From assembly GCA_963747515.1 (NCBI GenBank), contig CAVVFN010000003.1, positions 930,001 to 994,000 on the forward strand: 64,000 bases of DNA, written 5' to 3'. A program made the position numbers and the translations under genes. Below are positions 48,247-57,354 of the stretch, piece by piece. The stretch is from Mariniphaga sp963747515. Its GTDB lineage: Bacteria > Bacteroidota > Bacteroidia > Bacteroidales > Prolixibacteraceae. Numbering within the stretch: position 1 is the first letter of the stretch; the number at the start of each line of letters is the position of its first letter. The notes under the pieces were generated by a model. That model ran no database searches. It worked only from the letters and a program-made list of their open reading frames with translations, and was not told where the DNA came from.

Positions 48247-48529
48247 ATTTACCAATTAATCTGTTTTTAATTTTTTTTGATGAAATATTAACTGCCATCA
48301 CTTATCAGAGGTTCAGAAATATCACATTGGTTTAACCCTTTCTATTTTTCTGAGTTCAACTCCAGAAAAAGAAATGAATTTGTCAATCGCTATCAAATGT
48401 TCCGGATAATCCACCCCTCTCTAATTATATTAAAGACCAATTTGTCATTGATGTTGACATCTGAACAAATAAATTTTTGAAATTATAATACTTCAAATTC
48501 CTGCCGCGCTTTAAATTATCACCATGGAT

Positions 48530-50113
48530 TTAATTTATAACTACAGCATTTTTATTTGCTCCATCTAAAACCAAAACAAGGTTATTTATATTTTTCAAAA
48601 TATTGTTAAACAAAAATATTTCATTTGTTGATTTTCCGTGTAATGAAATGAACGATTCCATTTTCTTTTGAGGAAAGCTTTCAGAAATAAAACCTCTTTG
48701 TGCATTTCTTAGTAAAAAAAATGATGCGCCGCCCAAAGCCAGATCAGACTTGAAATTTTTAATGGAAAAATCTTTAACATTGCAGGCAGCAACAACATAT
48801 CGTTGATCAGGAATCACTGTTTCAACAGTGACATTTTCTATTCTGACATTTTCCGCATGACGGATGTATGCACCATAGGCAGGAAGCCATTCGCTAAAAA
48901 GGCTAAACTCAGGATAATTGGATATATTCTCAGGAACTTCAACGAAACTGTTCTCTTTTTGCCCGCCACCATGAATCCTGATTGAAATATTTTCCATGCT
49001 CACATCTCTTACAGGATGCCCTGGAATTCCTGTCACAAATATACCACTCTGATATTTAAGCTTATGACCGTTTGTTCTTCCCGGTGAATTCGTAGATGCA
49101 ATAACATTTTGGATTTTGATGTTTTCCATTACGCCGGTATCTTTCTGCTTTTCTCCTTCATGAAAAACATTAAGCCTACTGCCAAGGCGAATAAAAACAG
49201 GCATTTCCACATTTTGCATTACCATGTCCGATATATTAACATTGCGAACAGTAGAACCATCCATACAAAGAAGTTTAATTCCGCCACCAGCACCTCTGAC
49301 AGCACAATTTGAAACGGTAACATTCTGAATATCTCCAACCGATTCGGTACCAATCTTAAATGCACCTGTACTTGTATGTAATATACAATTTGAAACTATA
49401 ACATTGCAGGTGGGTCGGTTTGCAGTTGCTTTCAAAACAACGGCGTCATCTCCGCTACTGATATTGCAGTTAAGAATCCTGACATTTACACTGCAATCAA
49501 CATCAATTCCATCATTATTTCCATTCGTCCAGGAATCAATATTTATATTGTGTATTAAAACGTCACTACACCCAAAGTAATGTGATACCCATGCTCCGGA
49601 GTTTTGCAATGTAACTCCTGAAACCCTGACATTTTCGCAATTGTAAAACTTGACCAGTGTAGGACGTACATCTCCCCTTTCATCTTTATAAATTTTAAAC
49701 TCAGGTGAATTTCCCTGACCATTAATCGCACCTTCTCCTTCAATACTTATATTTTTGGCATCAGAAGCTCCTACAAAAAATCGGTTTTTTGCATGTCCCA
49801 AACCATCCACGAAACTGCCTATTGTTTGATAATTATTTGCCTTTGGGCTTCCAAGCAATATGGCATTAGCATCCAGGTGCAAGGTTACATTGTCTTTTAA
49901 TATAATGGATCCGGAAAGATATACTCCATTTTTTACCCATACAGTTCCTCCACCAGACTGAGAACATTTATCAATTGTTTCCTGAATGGCTTTTGTATTT
50001 AAAAAAAGGCCATCTCCCCTGGCTCCAAAATCTTCTACATCATATCTGTCTTGTCCGATTCCTAAAGATGGAATAACCATCAGAAGCAATATTATTATAA
50101 AGTAGGATTTCAT
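48530..50113 (-). CDS. GH28-family glycosidase, secreted
   Basis: The ATG at 50113 begins a Sec signal peptide (MKSYFIIILLLMVIPSLGIG); 50122 is an in-frame alternative. The mature protein begins YDVEDFGARGDGLFLNTKA, a typical GH28 opening. Catalytic regions are NNDGIDVDC and SGDDAVVLK. The third motif is TGAFKIGTES in place of the His-containing G-H-G. It is more distant from the other two GH28 proteins than they are from each other. It is the first gene after the susD terminator, so its expression depends on read-through or its own promoter in the 187-base gap. Confidence 0.88.
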   Translation of the reverse strand: MKSYFIIILLLMVIPSLGIGQDRYDVEDFGARGDGLFLNTKAIQETIDKCSQSGGGTVWVKNGVYLSGSIILKDNVTLHLDANAILLGSPKANNYQTIGSFVDGLGHAKNRFFVGASDAKNISIEGEGAINGQGNSPEFKIYKDERGDVRPTLVKFYNCENVRVSGVTLQNSGAWVSHYFGCSDVLIHNINIDSWTNGNNDGIDVDCSVNVRILNCNISSGDDAVVLKATANRPTCNVIVSNCILHTSTGAFKIGTESVGDIQNVTVSNCAVRGAGGGIKLLCMDGSTVRNVNISDMVMQNVEMPVFIRLGSRLNVFHEGEKQKDTGVMENIKIQNVIASTNSPGRTNGHKLKYQSGIFVTGIPGHPVRDVSMENISIRIHGGGQKENSFVEVPENISNYPEFSLFSEWLPAYGAYIRHAENVRIENVTVETVIPDQRYVVAACNVKDFSIKNFKSDLALGGASFFLLRNAQRGFISESFPQKKMESFISLHGKSTNEIFLFNNILKNINNLVLVLDGANKNAVVIN

Positions 50114-50218
50114 TATCATCATTTTTTTAATTTATCTTATTATCTCATCAAAATTTATATCCACTTTCACCTTTCCAAACCAAGAGTCGACAATTTTTCG
50201 TAATAAAAATTCATGCAT

Positions 50219-50265
50219 AAAAAAATGCAGAGCATCAGGAATTGCATTATCCGATGCTCTGCATT
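50219..50265 (-). terminator. Rho-independent terminator after susD
   Basis: Read on the minus strand, a 13-bp perfect stem (arms 50253-50265 and 50224-50236, AATGCAGAGCATC type) with a 16-base loop runs into seven T residues. It lies 36 bases after the SusD stop and 97 bases before the next start, and would reduce transcription of the downstream enzyme genes relative to susCD. Confidence 0.85.
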
Positions 50266-50300
50266 ATTTTAACATCTTTTATAACATCTTATATAACAGG

Positions 50301-51938
50301 CTACTGATAGCCAGGATTCTGTTTTAAATTCGGATTAATGTCAAGTTCAGTCTGAGGAATGGGCCATAACGTATTATAGTCTTGGTAATCTCTTTCTGAA
50401 AAATACAAATATCCTTCATCGTTTACCGGCAAGAGGGTGTAATTTGCAGGATCATTTGTTAACTTCATCCCATAAAACTTTCCACTTATTTCTTCTACTG
50501 CGGTACCCCAGCGAAGTAAATCAAAGTAATGGATTCCTTCGAGGGCAAGTTCGGTCACCCTTTCGCGCCGAACGATTTCTCTTAAAGCAGAAGGATCGGT
50601 TTCTGTCACAACCGGCATTTTAACTGCCTCCCGGTTCCGTAAAAGATTAATGGTATTATCCAGCAGGTTTTGATCAATGGCTGCCCCAGATTCAATCATG
50701 GATTCAAGATATCCCAGAAGCACTTCTGCATATCGCAGGAGAGTAAAATTACCTCCCCAATTATCTCTGTTACCAGGATAATAATTTTCGTCTAAATATT
50801 TATTAATTGTATATCCCGTCCAGTTATATAAGTTCACCCTGTCCAATGAATTTGATTCTGGATCTGCAACATATAAATCGCCGGCAAAAGTTGATTCACC
50901 TGGAATTAAAACTGTATATTTAAGTCGGGGATCGCGATTATCATAAGGGTTCTGTGGATCATATAAAGTAGATTCTTCCTTAGGAAGACCATCTGTCATT
51001 AAATAAGTTTCTACCAAATTATTAAATACATTATACTGATGATATCCTCCGAAAGAGGAAGGACGAAGAAGCTTTTGAAGCTGACTTTTTGTAATATCCG
51101 ATTGATACTGGACACTTAAGATTATTTCATCACTTGTTTCTCCCATTTCCCAAAAAATTTCCTGGAACCTCGGGTCTATTGAATAAACATCGGAATCAAT
51201 GATTCTTTTATATGTACTTGCTGCTTCATCCCACTTTTTCAAGTACATTTTTAATCTTCCTAAGAATCCTAATGCAGCTCCTCTGCTAATTCTCCCAAAT
51301 TCTGATGGTGGTCTGCTGGAAGGTAAATCATCTATAATTGCTTCCAGTTCCTTCTCGGCATAATCAAGAACTTCTGATTGAGTTGACTGGGTAACACTAT
51401 TGGCCTCTTCCACTGTTAATACTTCAGTGACAATGGGTACATTTCCAAAATAAACGCCAAGATTCAAATAAACGTAGGCTCTCCAAAAGCGAACTTCTGC
51501 CAGCATTTCTGATTTCTTTTCTTCATCCATCTCAATAGAGGGCACATTTTCAAGAAAATTATTGCAAAATGCTATCCTTTCGTAAGATGTTTGCCAGAAA
51601 TGGCCTATCCAGCGATGGGTTGAATTCAGCCCTCCACCCGTAAAAGTCTCGGATTCTAAACCCTTATCGCTTCCCAATCCCGAAATAAAATCAAGATAAA
51701 AGAATCCGGTAGGTTGAAAAAATTCAGCCCTCGACCAATACTCAGGCCATACCCAGTAAATTGCTGTTAATGCTCTCATTGCGTCATCCTCGTTTGACCA
51801 AAAAGTGGCATCGGATAATTGTGCCAAAGGTTGCCTGTCGAGAAAATCATTATTACAACTTAATACTAATCCCATTATCATTAAGGCAACTCCGAGTTTT
51901 GATGGAATTGAAAATATATTTTTCATTTTGTCTTTCAT
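50301..51938 (-). CDS. SusD/RagB-family outer-membrane glycan-binding lipoprotein
   Basis: A 545-residue lipoprotein (lipobox LVLSC) with the family start NNDFLDRQPLAQLSDATFW. Internal segments EMLAEVRFWRAYVYLNLGVYFGNVP and ASTYKRIIDSD belong to the TPR-rich RagB/SusD core, and the C-terminal half has LLRYAEVLLGYLE and RRERVTELALEGIHYFDLLRWG, the conserved end of the family. SusD proteins bind oligosaccharide at the cell surface and form a lid on the SusC channel. The gene follows susC by 22 bases and the pair is terminated just downstream. Ligand specificity cannot be read from the sequence. Confidence 0.95.
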   Translation of the reverse strand: MKDKMKNIFSIPSKLGVALMIMGLVLSCNNDFLDRQPLAQLSDATFWSNEDDAMRALTAIYWVWPEYWSRAEFFQPTGFFYLDFISGLGSDKGLESETFTGGGLNSTHRWIGHFWQTSYERIAFCNNFLENVPSIEMDEEKKSEMLAEVRFWRAYVYLNLGVYFGNVPIVTEVLTVEEANSVTQSTQSEVLDYAEKELEAIIDDLPSSRPPSEFGRISRGAALGFLGRLKMYLKKWDEAASTYKRIIDSDVYSIDPRFQEIFWEMGETSDEIILSVQYQSDITKSQLQKLLRPSSFGGYHQYNVFNNLVETYLMTDGLPKEESTLYDPQNPYDNRDPRLKYTVLIPGESTFAGDLYVADPESNSLDRVNLYNWTGYTINKYLDENYYPGNRDNWGGNFTLLRYAEVLLGYLESMIESGAAIDQNLLDNTINLLRNREAVKMPVVTETDPSALREIVRRERVTELALEGIHYFDLLRWGTAVEEISGKFYGMKLTNDPANYTLLPVNDEGYLYFSERDYQDYNTLWPIPQTELDINPNLKQNPGYQ

Positions 51939-51960
51939 TTAAATTGTTTTACTGGAATTT

Positions 51961-54900
51961 TTAAAAATTTACCTTAAGGCCAATTGTATAAGTGGCTGTA
52001 TTGGGATAAAACTGACCATTACCACCTCCTGATCCCATTTCAGGATCCCAACCGGGATAGTAATTATCGAATCGGTAAACATTTTCTCCGTTGATGTAAA
52101 TCCTTGAACTTTGGATACCAACTGAACTTAACAAATCATCAGGTAAATTATATCCCAACTGAACGTTTTTTACCTGAAGGAAACCGGCATCTCTCAACCA
52201 ATAGGTAGAAACATACCTCAGTCCGTCGTTACTGCCAACTAACATAACAGGATACTTTGCATTTCTATCCGGATTTTCCTGGGTCCACCTGTTTTCCATC
52301 TGCCATCCCTGAGCTGTACCCCCATTTACAAAAGCAGTTTGCTGATATGCTCCCGGAAGATAATTTTCATTGCCTGCCACACCTTGCAATTGAAGTGAAA
52401 AATCAAAATTAGCATAAGATGCTCCAAGATTTAATCCATAATTTATATTTGGAAATGCAGAACCTATAACTTTTCGGTCATATTCAGGATCTACCTGACC
52501 ATCAGGAACTCCATTTGGTCCACTGATATCTTTATACCTGATAAAACCGGGATCCACGCCATAGGGTTGAGAAGGATAAGTATCAATATCATTTTCATCA
52601 ACAAAAAGTCCGTCGGCAACATAGCCATAAATTGCGCCCAATGGTTCTCCTACAAATAAACCTTGATCTATATCGTTTTGCGCATTTGCAATTTTCATTA
52701 CCTCATTATGAATAAATGAAACATTCGGTGTAATATTAAATCTAAAATCACCTATTGCCTGATTATAACTCATCAAAACTTCAAATCCGGTGTTTTTAAC
52801 TTCACCTGCATTTACTTCCGAAGATCCCATCCCAAGTACATTTGAAACAGAAATATTATAGAGAATACCAGATGTGTATTTGTTAAAATAATCAATTACA
52901 AAATCAAGTTTGCTGTTAAACAAAGTCAGGTCCAAACCTATGTTTGTCATTTCAGTTTTCTCCCATTCAATCTCCTGGTTAGCGACAGCAGCCATATATG
53001 CACCAGGATATCTGACTCCCCCAAATACATAATCTTTGCCTAGTGTAATCAAACGCTGATAAGGATAATTTCCAATATTCTGATTACCAAGTATACCCCA
53101 TGAAGCTCTTAACTTCATGTTATCAATCCAGGTATAGTTGTCTTTTATAAATGATTCTTCTGAAACTCTCCATCCTGCAGAGAAAGAGGGAAAGACTGCC
53201 CAACGACTATCCTCGGGAAACCTTGAAGTTCCATCGTATCTGATATTTCCCTCCAATAAATATTTTCCGTTGTAGGAATAATTTACCCTCCCAAAGTAAG
53301 ATCTTAATGCCCACTCGGCTGCAGTTCCGCTATTTTTCATATTTGCAGCCGAACCGGCATTCAATTCATATAACAAATCATTGGGGAAATTATCCCGAAA
53401 AGCATCCATAAGATCATATCTGAAAGCTTCTTGTGAATAACCTGCAAGAAAATGAAGATTGTTATCACCTAAAGTTACATCATAATTGGCCAGTGCCTGT
53501 AATGTTATCAATGAATTTTCAGAAGCCTCAACCGATAAGGAATTGGGTCCATATGTATAAACATTATCGTACCTGATTGTACTTTGATAGGAGTCCCTGT
53601 TGCTATTTTCATAATTGTATCCAAACTTTCCTGTAAGGGTGAACCCTTCAAACAATTCCCAGTCAAGATTGATGCTGCCAAGAAAAAAGTTATCATTACC
53701 CCGCGTAAAATTATTATTATCCATGATAGCAGCAATCCCGAAATCATGCCAGTAACCGTAATCTCCGTCCGATCTTCGACCCGGAATAATGTTGGGCACT
53801 TGCTGTGCATAGGCAATTAAACTGGCTACATTATTGGTGTTTAAATTGCGGATTGGCTCATTTATGAATGATTTATTTCCATTTAAATTCACCGATAACT
53901 GTAAGTTCTCTTTTAGTTCACTATCGAAATTAAATAAAAAGTTATAACGTTGGTATTCCGTTTTTGCTACCAATCCATTCTCATCGAGATATCCTATAGA
54001 GAATAAATAGGAATTTTTATCTCCACTACTTGAAAAACTTAAATTATGATTCGTTTGAAAACCGGAGCCACTGCTCAATAAATCTTCCAGATGATTAACA
54101 TTGGGATAATTATCCGGATCAGAACCATTTTTAAATTTTGCAATCTCCTCTTCAGAATAAGTATTTCCCTGCCCTGCATTATTACGGGCTTCATTTGTCA
54201 ACATAGCATGTTCCCATGAATTTACGTTCTGAGGAAGTTCATTCACTTTTTTCCAACCCGCATACCCATTATAACTGATGTTAAAGCCAGTCCCGGCTCC
54301 CCTTTTGGTTTGAATAAGAATAACTCCATTTGCAGCACGTGTTCCATAAATTGCTGCTGATGCCGCATCTTTAAGTACTGAAATACTTTCAATATCGTTT
54401 GGATTCACATTATCGATGGAAGATGCCAGCCCATCAACCAGCACCAGAGGCTGGTTGCCTGCACTACTGAAAGTTCCCATCCCTCTGATAATTATGTTGG
54501 CTTCGTTTTTTCCCGGTTGTCCGCTTGATTGCAGAACTGTTACACCACTTACTTTTCCTGCCAGCATTTGCGAACTTTGCGTAACCGCCCTGCTTTCCAC
54601 ATTGCTTACATCTACATTAGCTACAGAACCTGTTAAATTAACTTTTTTCTGAGTGCCGTATCCCACTGCAACAATTTCTTCAAGGCCGATAGCATCAATC
54701 TGCATAGTAACATTTATCGAGTTTCTGTTTTCTACCGGCACCTCCTGAGTTCGCATTCCAACAAATGAAAATACAATAGTTGCATCTTCGGGAACATTCG
54801 ATAAAGAATAATTTCCGTCGGGACCTGTTACCGTTCCCTGCCTTGTCCCCTTTATTAAAACAGTAACTCCTGGCATGGGCTGTCCTTCAGTATCGGTGAC

Positions 54901-55329
54901 TCTTCCCCTGACAACTGACTGCTGCTGAATTGAAGATTCTGAATTTTGAACATTAGAAGGAACTTTTGATGTTGCTTCATTCAGAATTACAATTTGCCTG
55001 TCATAAATCTTAAAAACATTTTGAGTCCCTTTAAAAACTTGCTCCAGCAGAGTTTCTACAGATTCATTTTTTGCATTGACATCAACTTTGCGATTAACAT
55101 CCACCCATTTTTCGTTATAGAGCAATATAAACTCACTGTTTTCTTCAATACGATCGAAAACTTCTTTAACTGTCGCATTCTTTAAATAAATATCGAATCT
55201 GGCAGACTGGGAATAGCTATCAGCTGCTGAAGAAGCCAATACTATGAACATCATTAAGCTTAACAGTTTCATTCTTAATAAAACTTTAAACAAGTCATTT
55301 TGAACGGATAAATTAAGAAAATTTCTCAT
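51961..55329 (-). CDS. SusC/RagA TonB-dependent transporter with STN domain
   Basis: A 1122-residue outer-membrane transporter. After the signal peptide come an STN secretin/TonB short domain (residues ~45-115, ATVKEVFDRIEENSEFILLY), a carboxypeptidase-regulatory-like domain (GRVTDTEGQPMPGVTVLIKG), the plug (VAVGYGTQKKVNLTGSVA, VLKDAASAAIYGTRAANGVI) and a 22-stranded barrel ending in an aromatic residue (GLKVNF). The STN domain is what receives signalling partners, which fits the FecR gene 51 bases upstream. It imports oligosaccharides captured by SusD, driven by TonB. Confidence 0.95.
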   Translation of the reverse strand: MRNFLNLSVQNDLFKVLLRMKLLSLMMFIVLASSAADSYSQSARFDIYLKNATVKEVFDRIEENSEFILLYNEKWVDVNRKVDVNAKNESVETLLEQVFKGTQNVFKIYDRQIVILNEATSKVPSNVQNSESSIQQQSVVRGRVTDTEGQPMPGVTVLIKGTRQGTVTGPDGNYSLSNVPEDATIVFSFVGMRTQEVPVENRNSINVTMQIDAIGLEEIVAVGYGTQKKVNLTGSVANVDVSNVESRAVTQSSQMLAGKVSGVTVLQSSGQPGKNEANIIIRGMGTFSSAGNQPLVLVDGLASSIDNVNPNDIESISVLKDAASAAIYGTRAANGVILIQTKRGAGTGFNISYNGYAGWKKVNELPQNVNSWEHAMLTNEARNNAGQGNTYSEEEIAKFKNGSDPDNYPNVNHLEDLLSSGSGFQTNHNLSFSSSGDKNSYLFSIGYLDENGLVAKTEYQRYNFLFNFDSELKENLQLSVNLNGNKSFINEPIRNLNTNNVASLIAYAQQVPNIIPGRRSDGDYGYWHDFGIAAIMDNNNFTRGNDNFFLGSINLDWELFEGFTLTGKFGYNYENSNRDSYQSTIRYDNVYTYGPNSLSVEASENSLITLQALANYDVTLGDNNLHFLAGYSQEAFRYDLMDAFRDNFPNDLLYELNAGSAANMKNSGTAAEWALRSYFGRVNYSYNGKYLLEGNIRYDGTSRFPEDSRWAVFPSFSAGWRVSEESFIKDNYTWIDNMKLRASWGILGNQNIGNYPYQRLITLGKDYVFGGVRYPGAYMAAVANQEIEWEKTEMTNIGLDLTLFNSKLDFVIDYFNKYTSGILYNISVSNVLGMGSSEVNAGEVKNTGFEVLMSYNQAIGDFRFNITPNVSFIHNEVMKIANAQNDIDQGLFVGEPLGAIYGYVADGLFVDENDIDTYPSQPYGVDPGFIRYKDISGPNGVPDGQVDPEYDRKVIGSAFPNINYGLNLGASYANFDFSLQLQGVAGNENYLPGAYQQTAFVNGGTAQGWQMENRWTQENPDRNAKYPVMLVGSNDGLRYVSTYWLRDAGFLQVKNVQLGYNLPDDLLSSVGIQSSRIYINGENVYRFDNYYPGWDPEMGSGGGNGQFYPNTATYTIGLKVNF

Positions 55330-55380
55330 AGTTTTTACTTGTTTTTAGATTAAAAAATCATTAATAGGAAGATTATATCA

Positions 55381-56595
55381 TTAAAAATTACTTTTCTTCT
55401 GAACATAGACATCTTTGCCTTTGATACTGTATTCAATTCCAGCAGCATCAGAGAGTATTATCATTACATTTTGCAGTGATTCTCTTAAATCAAGCTTTCC
55501 GCTGATTTTATCATCAGCCGGCAAATTGGGTGGTACGTGAAATATAACGTCATAATGACGTTCAAGTTTGGTGAGAACCGAAGTCAGGCTTTCCCTCCTG
55601 TACTCCAGCCAACCAAAGACCCAGGCTGCATATTTTTCGGCATTGGATTCATTCATTACAGTAATTTCATTGGTGTTCTTATTGAAATCAGCCTTTTGAT
55701 TTGGATGGATCTCTATTTCTTTATTTGTAAAAATTCCTGGTTCTACTATCGATACTCTGCCTTTTATTAAAACAGTTTCGATGGTTTCCTGATCGGGATA
55801 TGCTGAAACATTAAAAAAGGTTCCAAGTACCCTTATATCGATACTTCCAGTTTTAACAACAAAGGGTTGAACTTCATTTTTTGCAACCTGAAAGCAGGCC
55901 TCACCTTCAAGATAAACAATACGTGAATTTTGCGAAAATTTTGAAGGGAAAGCAAGCCGGCTTCCTGCATTTAACCATACAATTGTTCCGTCAGCAAAAA
56001 CCAATTCCGCTTTTTTACCGAAGGGAACTACCACTTCATTCATATGATGATTGTTCAGCCCGGGGTTTCCAATTTTTTCCAATGGGACTATGCTGTCATT
56101 TATAATGAGCTGATCTTCGGTTTCATTAACTTCAATTTTTGAGAAATTTTTCATAACAGCAATTTTCTTACCTGATGGTATAGAAACATAGGTATGATTC
56201 GTTTGTGTATCATAGCCGGTAAGAAATACGTAATTTAAAACCCTGTCTTGCCATTTATATAAGGCAATTGTTCCTATAGCTATTATTAAAATAATGGATG
56301 CAGCCCAGGTAAATGCTTTTGGAATTCTCAATATATTTGACTTGTTTTTATGCTGCTGATCAAACCGTTCAATTTTCTTCCATAATGCTATTAAAGAAGC
56401 TCCATCTAATTCTTCATATTCATCCTGCAAAATAAAAATAACTTCACGTGCTTTCTCAGTTTCTTTTTTAAATTCTGGATGTTCAGCAATGAATTCTTCC
56501 CATTTTTCATGATTTTTATTCCTTACAATCCAGGCAATAAAAGAATCTTCTTCAATAAGCTGTTCCCAATTGTATTTAAGAAATTTAGTTTTCAT
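55381..56595 (-). CDS. FecR/DUF4974 anti-sigma factor
   Basis: The start is set at ATG 56595 (MKTKFLKYNWEQLIEE); an earlier in-frame start would add 16 residues. The N-terminal ~85 residues are cytoplasmic, followed by one membrane segment (AASIILIIAIGTIALYKW), the FecR domain (IVWLNAGSRLAFPSKF, GEACFQVAKNEVQPFVVKT, GTFFNVSAYPD) and a C-terminal DUF4974 STN-like domain (YDVIFHVPPNLPADD). It would hold an ECF sigma factor until SusC signals. The natural partner is the sigma factor at 58881-59483, but that gene is 2.3 kb away with an antiparallel gene between them. Confidence 0.92.
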   Translation of the reverse strand: MKTKFLKYNWEQLIEEDSFIAWIVRNKNHEKWEEFIAEHPEFKKETEKAREVIFILQDEYEELDGASLIALWKKIERFDQQHKNKSNILRIPKAFTWAASIILIIAIGTIALYKWQDRVLNYVFLTGYDTQTNHTYVSIPSGKKIAVMKNFSKIEVNETEDQLIINDSIVPLEKIGNPGLNNHHMNEVVVPFGKKAELVFADGTIVWLNAGSRLAFPSKFSQNSRIVYLEGEACFQVAKNEVQPFVVKTGSIDIRVLGTFFNVSAYPDQETIETVLIKGRVSIVEPGIFTNKEIEIHPNQKADFNKNTNEITVMNESNAEKYAAWVFGWLEYRRESLTSVLTKLERHYDVIFHVPPNLPADDKISGKLDLRESLQNVMIILSDAAGIEYSIKGKDVYVQKKSNF

Positions 56596-56743
56596 GTTGT
56601 ATTTATATTTAAGAAAAGAAATCAGTACAGATTTTGTGGACAAAAATTCCCGGACTTTAATGTGAGAATAAACCGGTTGCCTGCAGCGGGAATAGTTATT
56701 TAAAATCAGGATGTCTATAAATCAACATTTTCTTCTACCTAAC

Positions 56744-56842
56744 TTCGTATTAAATTCACATCAAATTCAAACTAAACTCGTAATTTATCGAATTTAGTAC
56801 GAATTAATTACGAATTTAGTACGAATATACTTCGAATTAACC
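56744..56842. repeat. Bipartite array of nine 11-bp repeats
   Basis: From 56744 the sequence divides into nine 11-base units. The first four are of the type TTCGTATTAAA (56744, 56755, 56766, 56777). The next five are of the type ACGAATTAATT (56788, 56799, 56810, 56821, 56832), the reverse complement of the first type. The array matches that at 17644-17753 in unit length, unit sequence and two-part layout. It lies about 150 bases upstream of the FecR start. Confidence 0.78.
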
Positions 56843-57354
56843 CTAAAGAAAATACTGCAATATATTGATTTCTGATTCCTAATTGAAATAAAAAATATCC
56901 TAATGGGAAAAGGTATAGCTTAAGAAGAAGCTTAGAAACAGTGGTATCCTTCAGTTGGTTTTTTACCCGGAGAAAGGCCATTGAACCTGGAGTGGATACA
57001 TCTGTTTCAGCAAGATGCATTTTGTAGTTTTATTATCTAAAAGTCAATAACAGCAGAAAAGATTCTTTGCTGCCTGAAAGAATGGCACTGAAATTAACCT
57101 GTCGATGTAAATCACTGTTATGTCCTGTAAATACTTATAATGCTGAATAAATATTAATTGTCCTTTTAAAATATTCTGCAGTAATTATTTCAAACAGAAA
57201 ACAATTTCTAAAGGTCGTAATGTCACAAAAAAGTTAAAAATCGTTTTATAAAAATAGAATTCAGCAAAAAAGTTGTTTATTTAAGTTATCAGACTCGCTC
57301 AAATTTGTTATTTTTTGAAGAAACTTCATTTATAGATTTTAAAAACAAGTGTAT
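56843..57354. other. AT-rich intergenic region between divergent FecR and racemase genes
   Basis: No reading frame with family support was found here; a 70-residue frame on the minus strand overlaps the repeat array and has no recognisable motifs. Small inverted repeats occur (AGCTTaagaagAAGCT near 56919 and a CAGC/GCTG stem near 57050). The region should contain the divergent promoters of the FecR and racemase genes. Confidence 0.5.

Noticed and set aside
56808..57020. 70-residue minus-strand frame between FecR and the racemase gene
   Set aside because: Its 3' end lies inside the 11-bp repeat array and no motif is visible; treated as non-coding.
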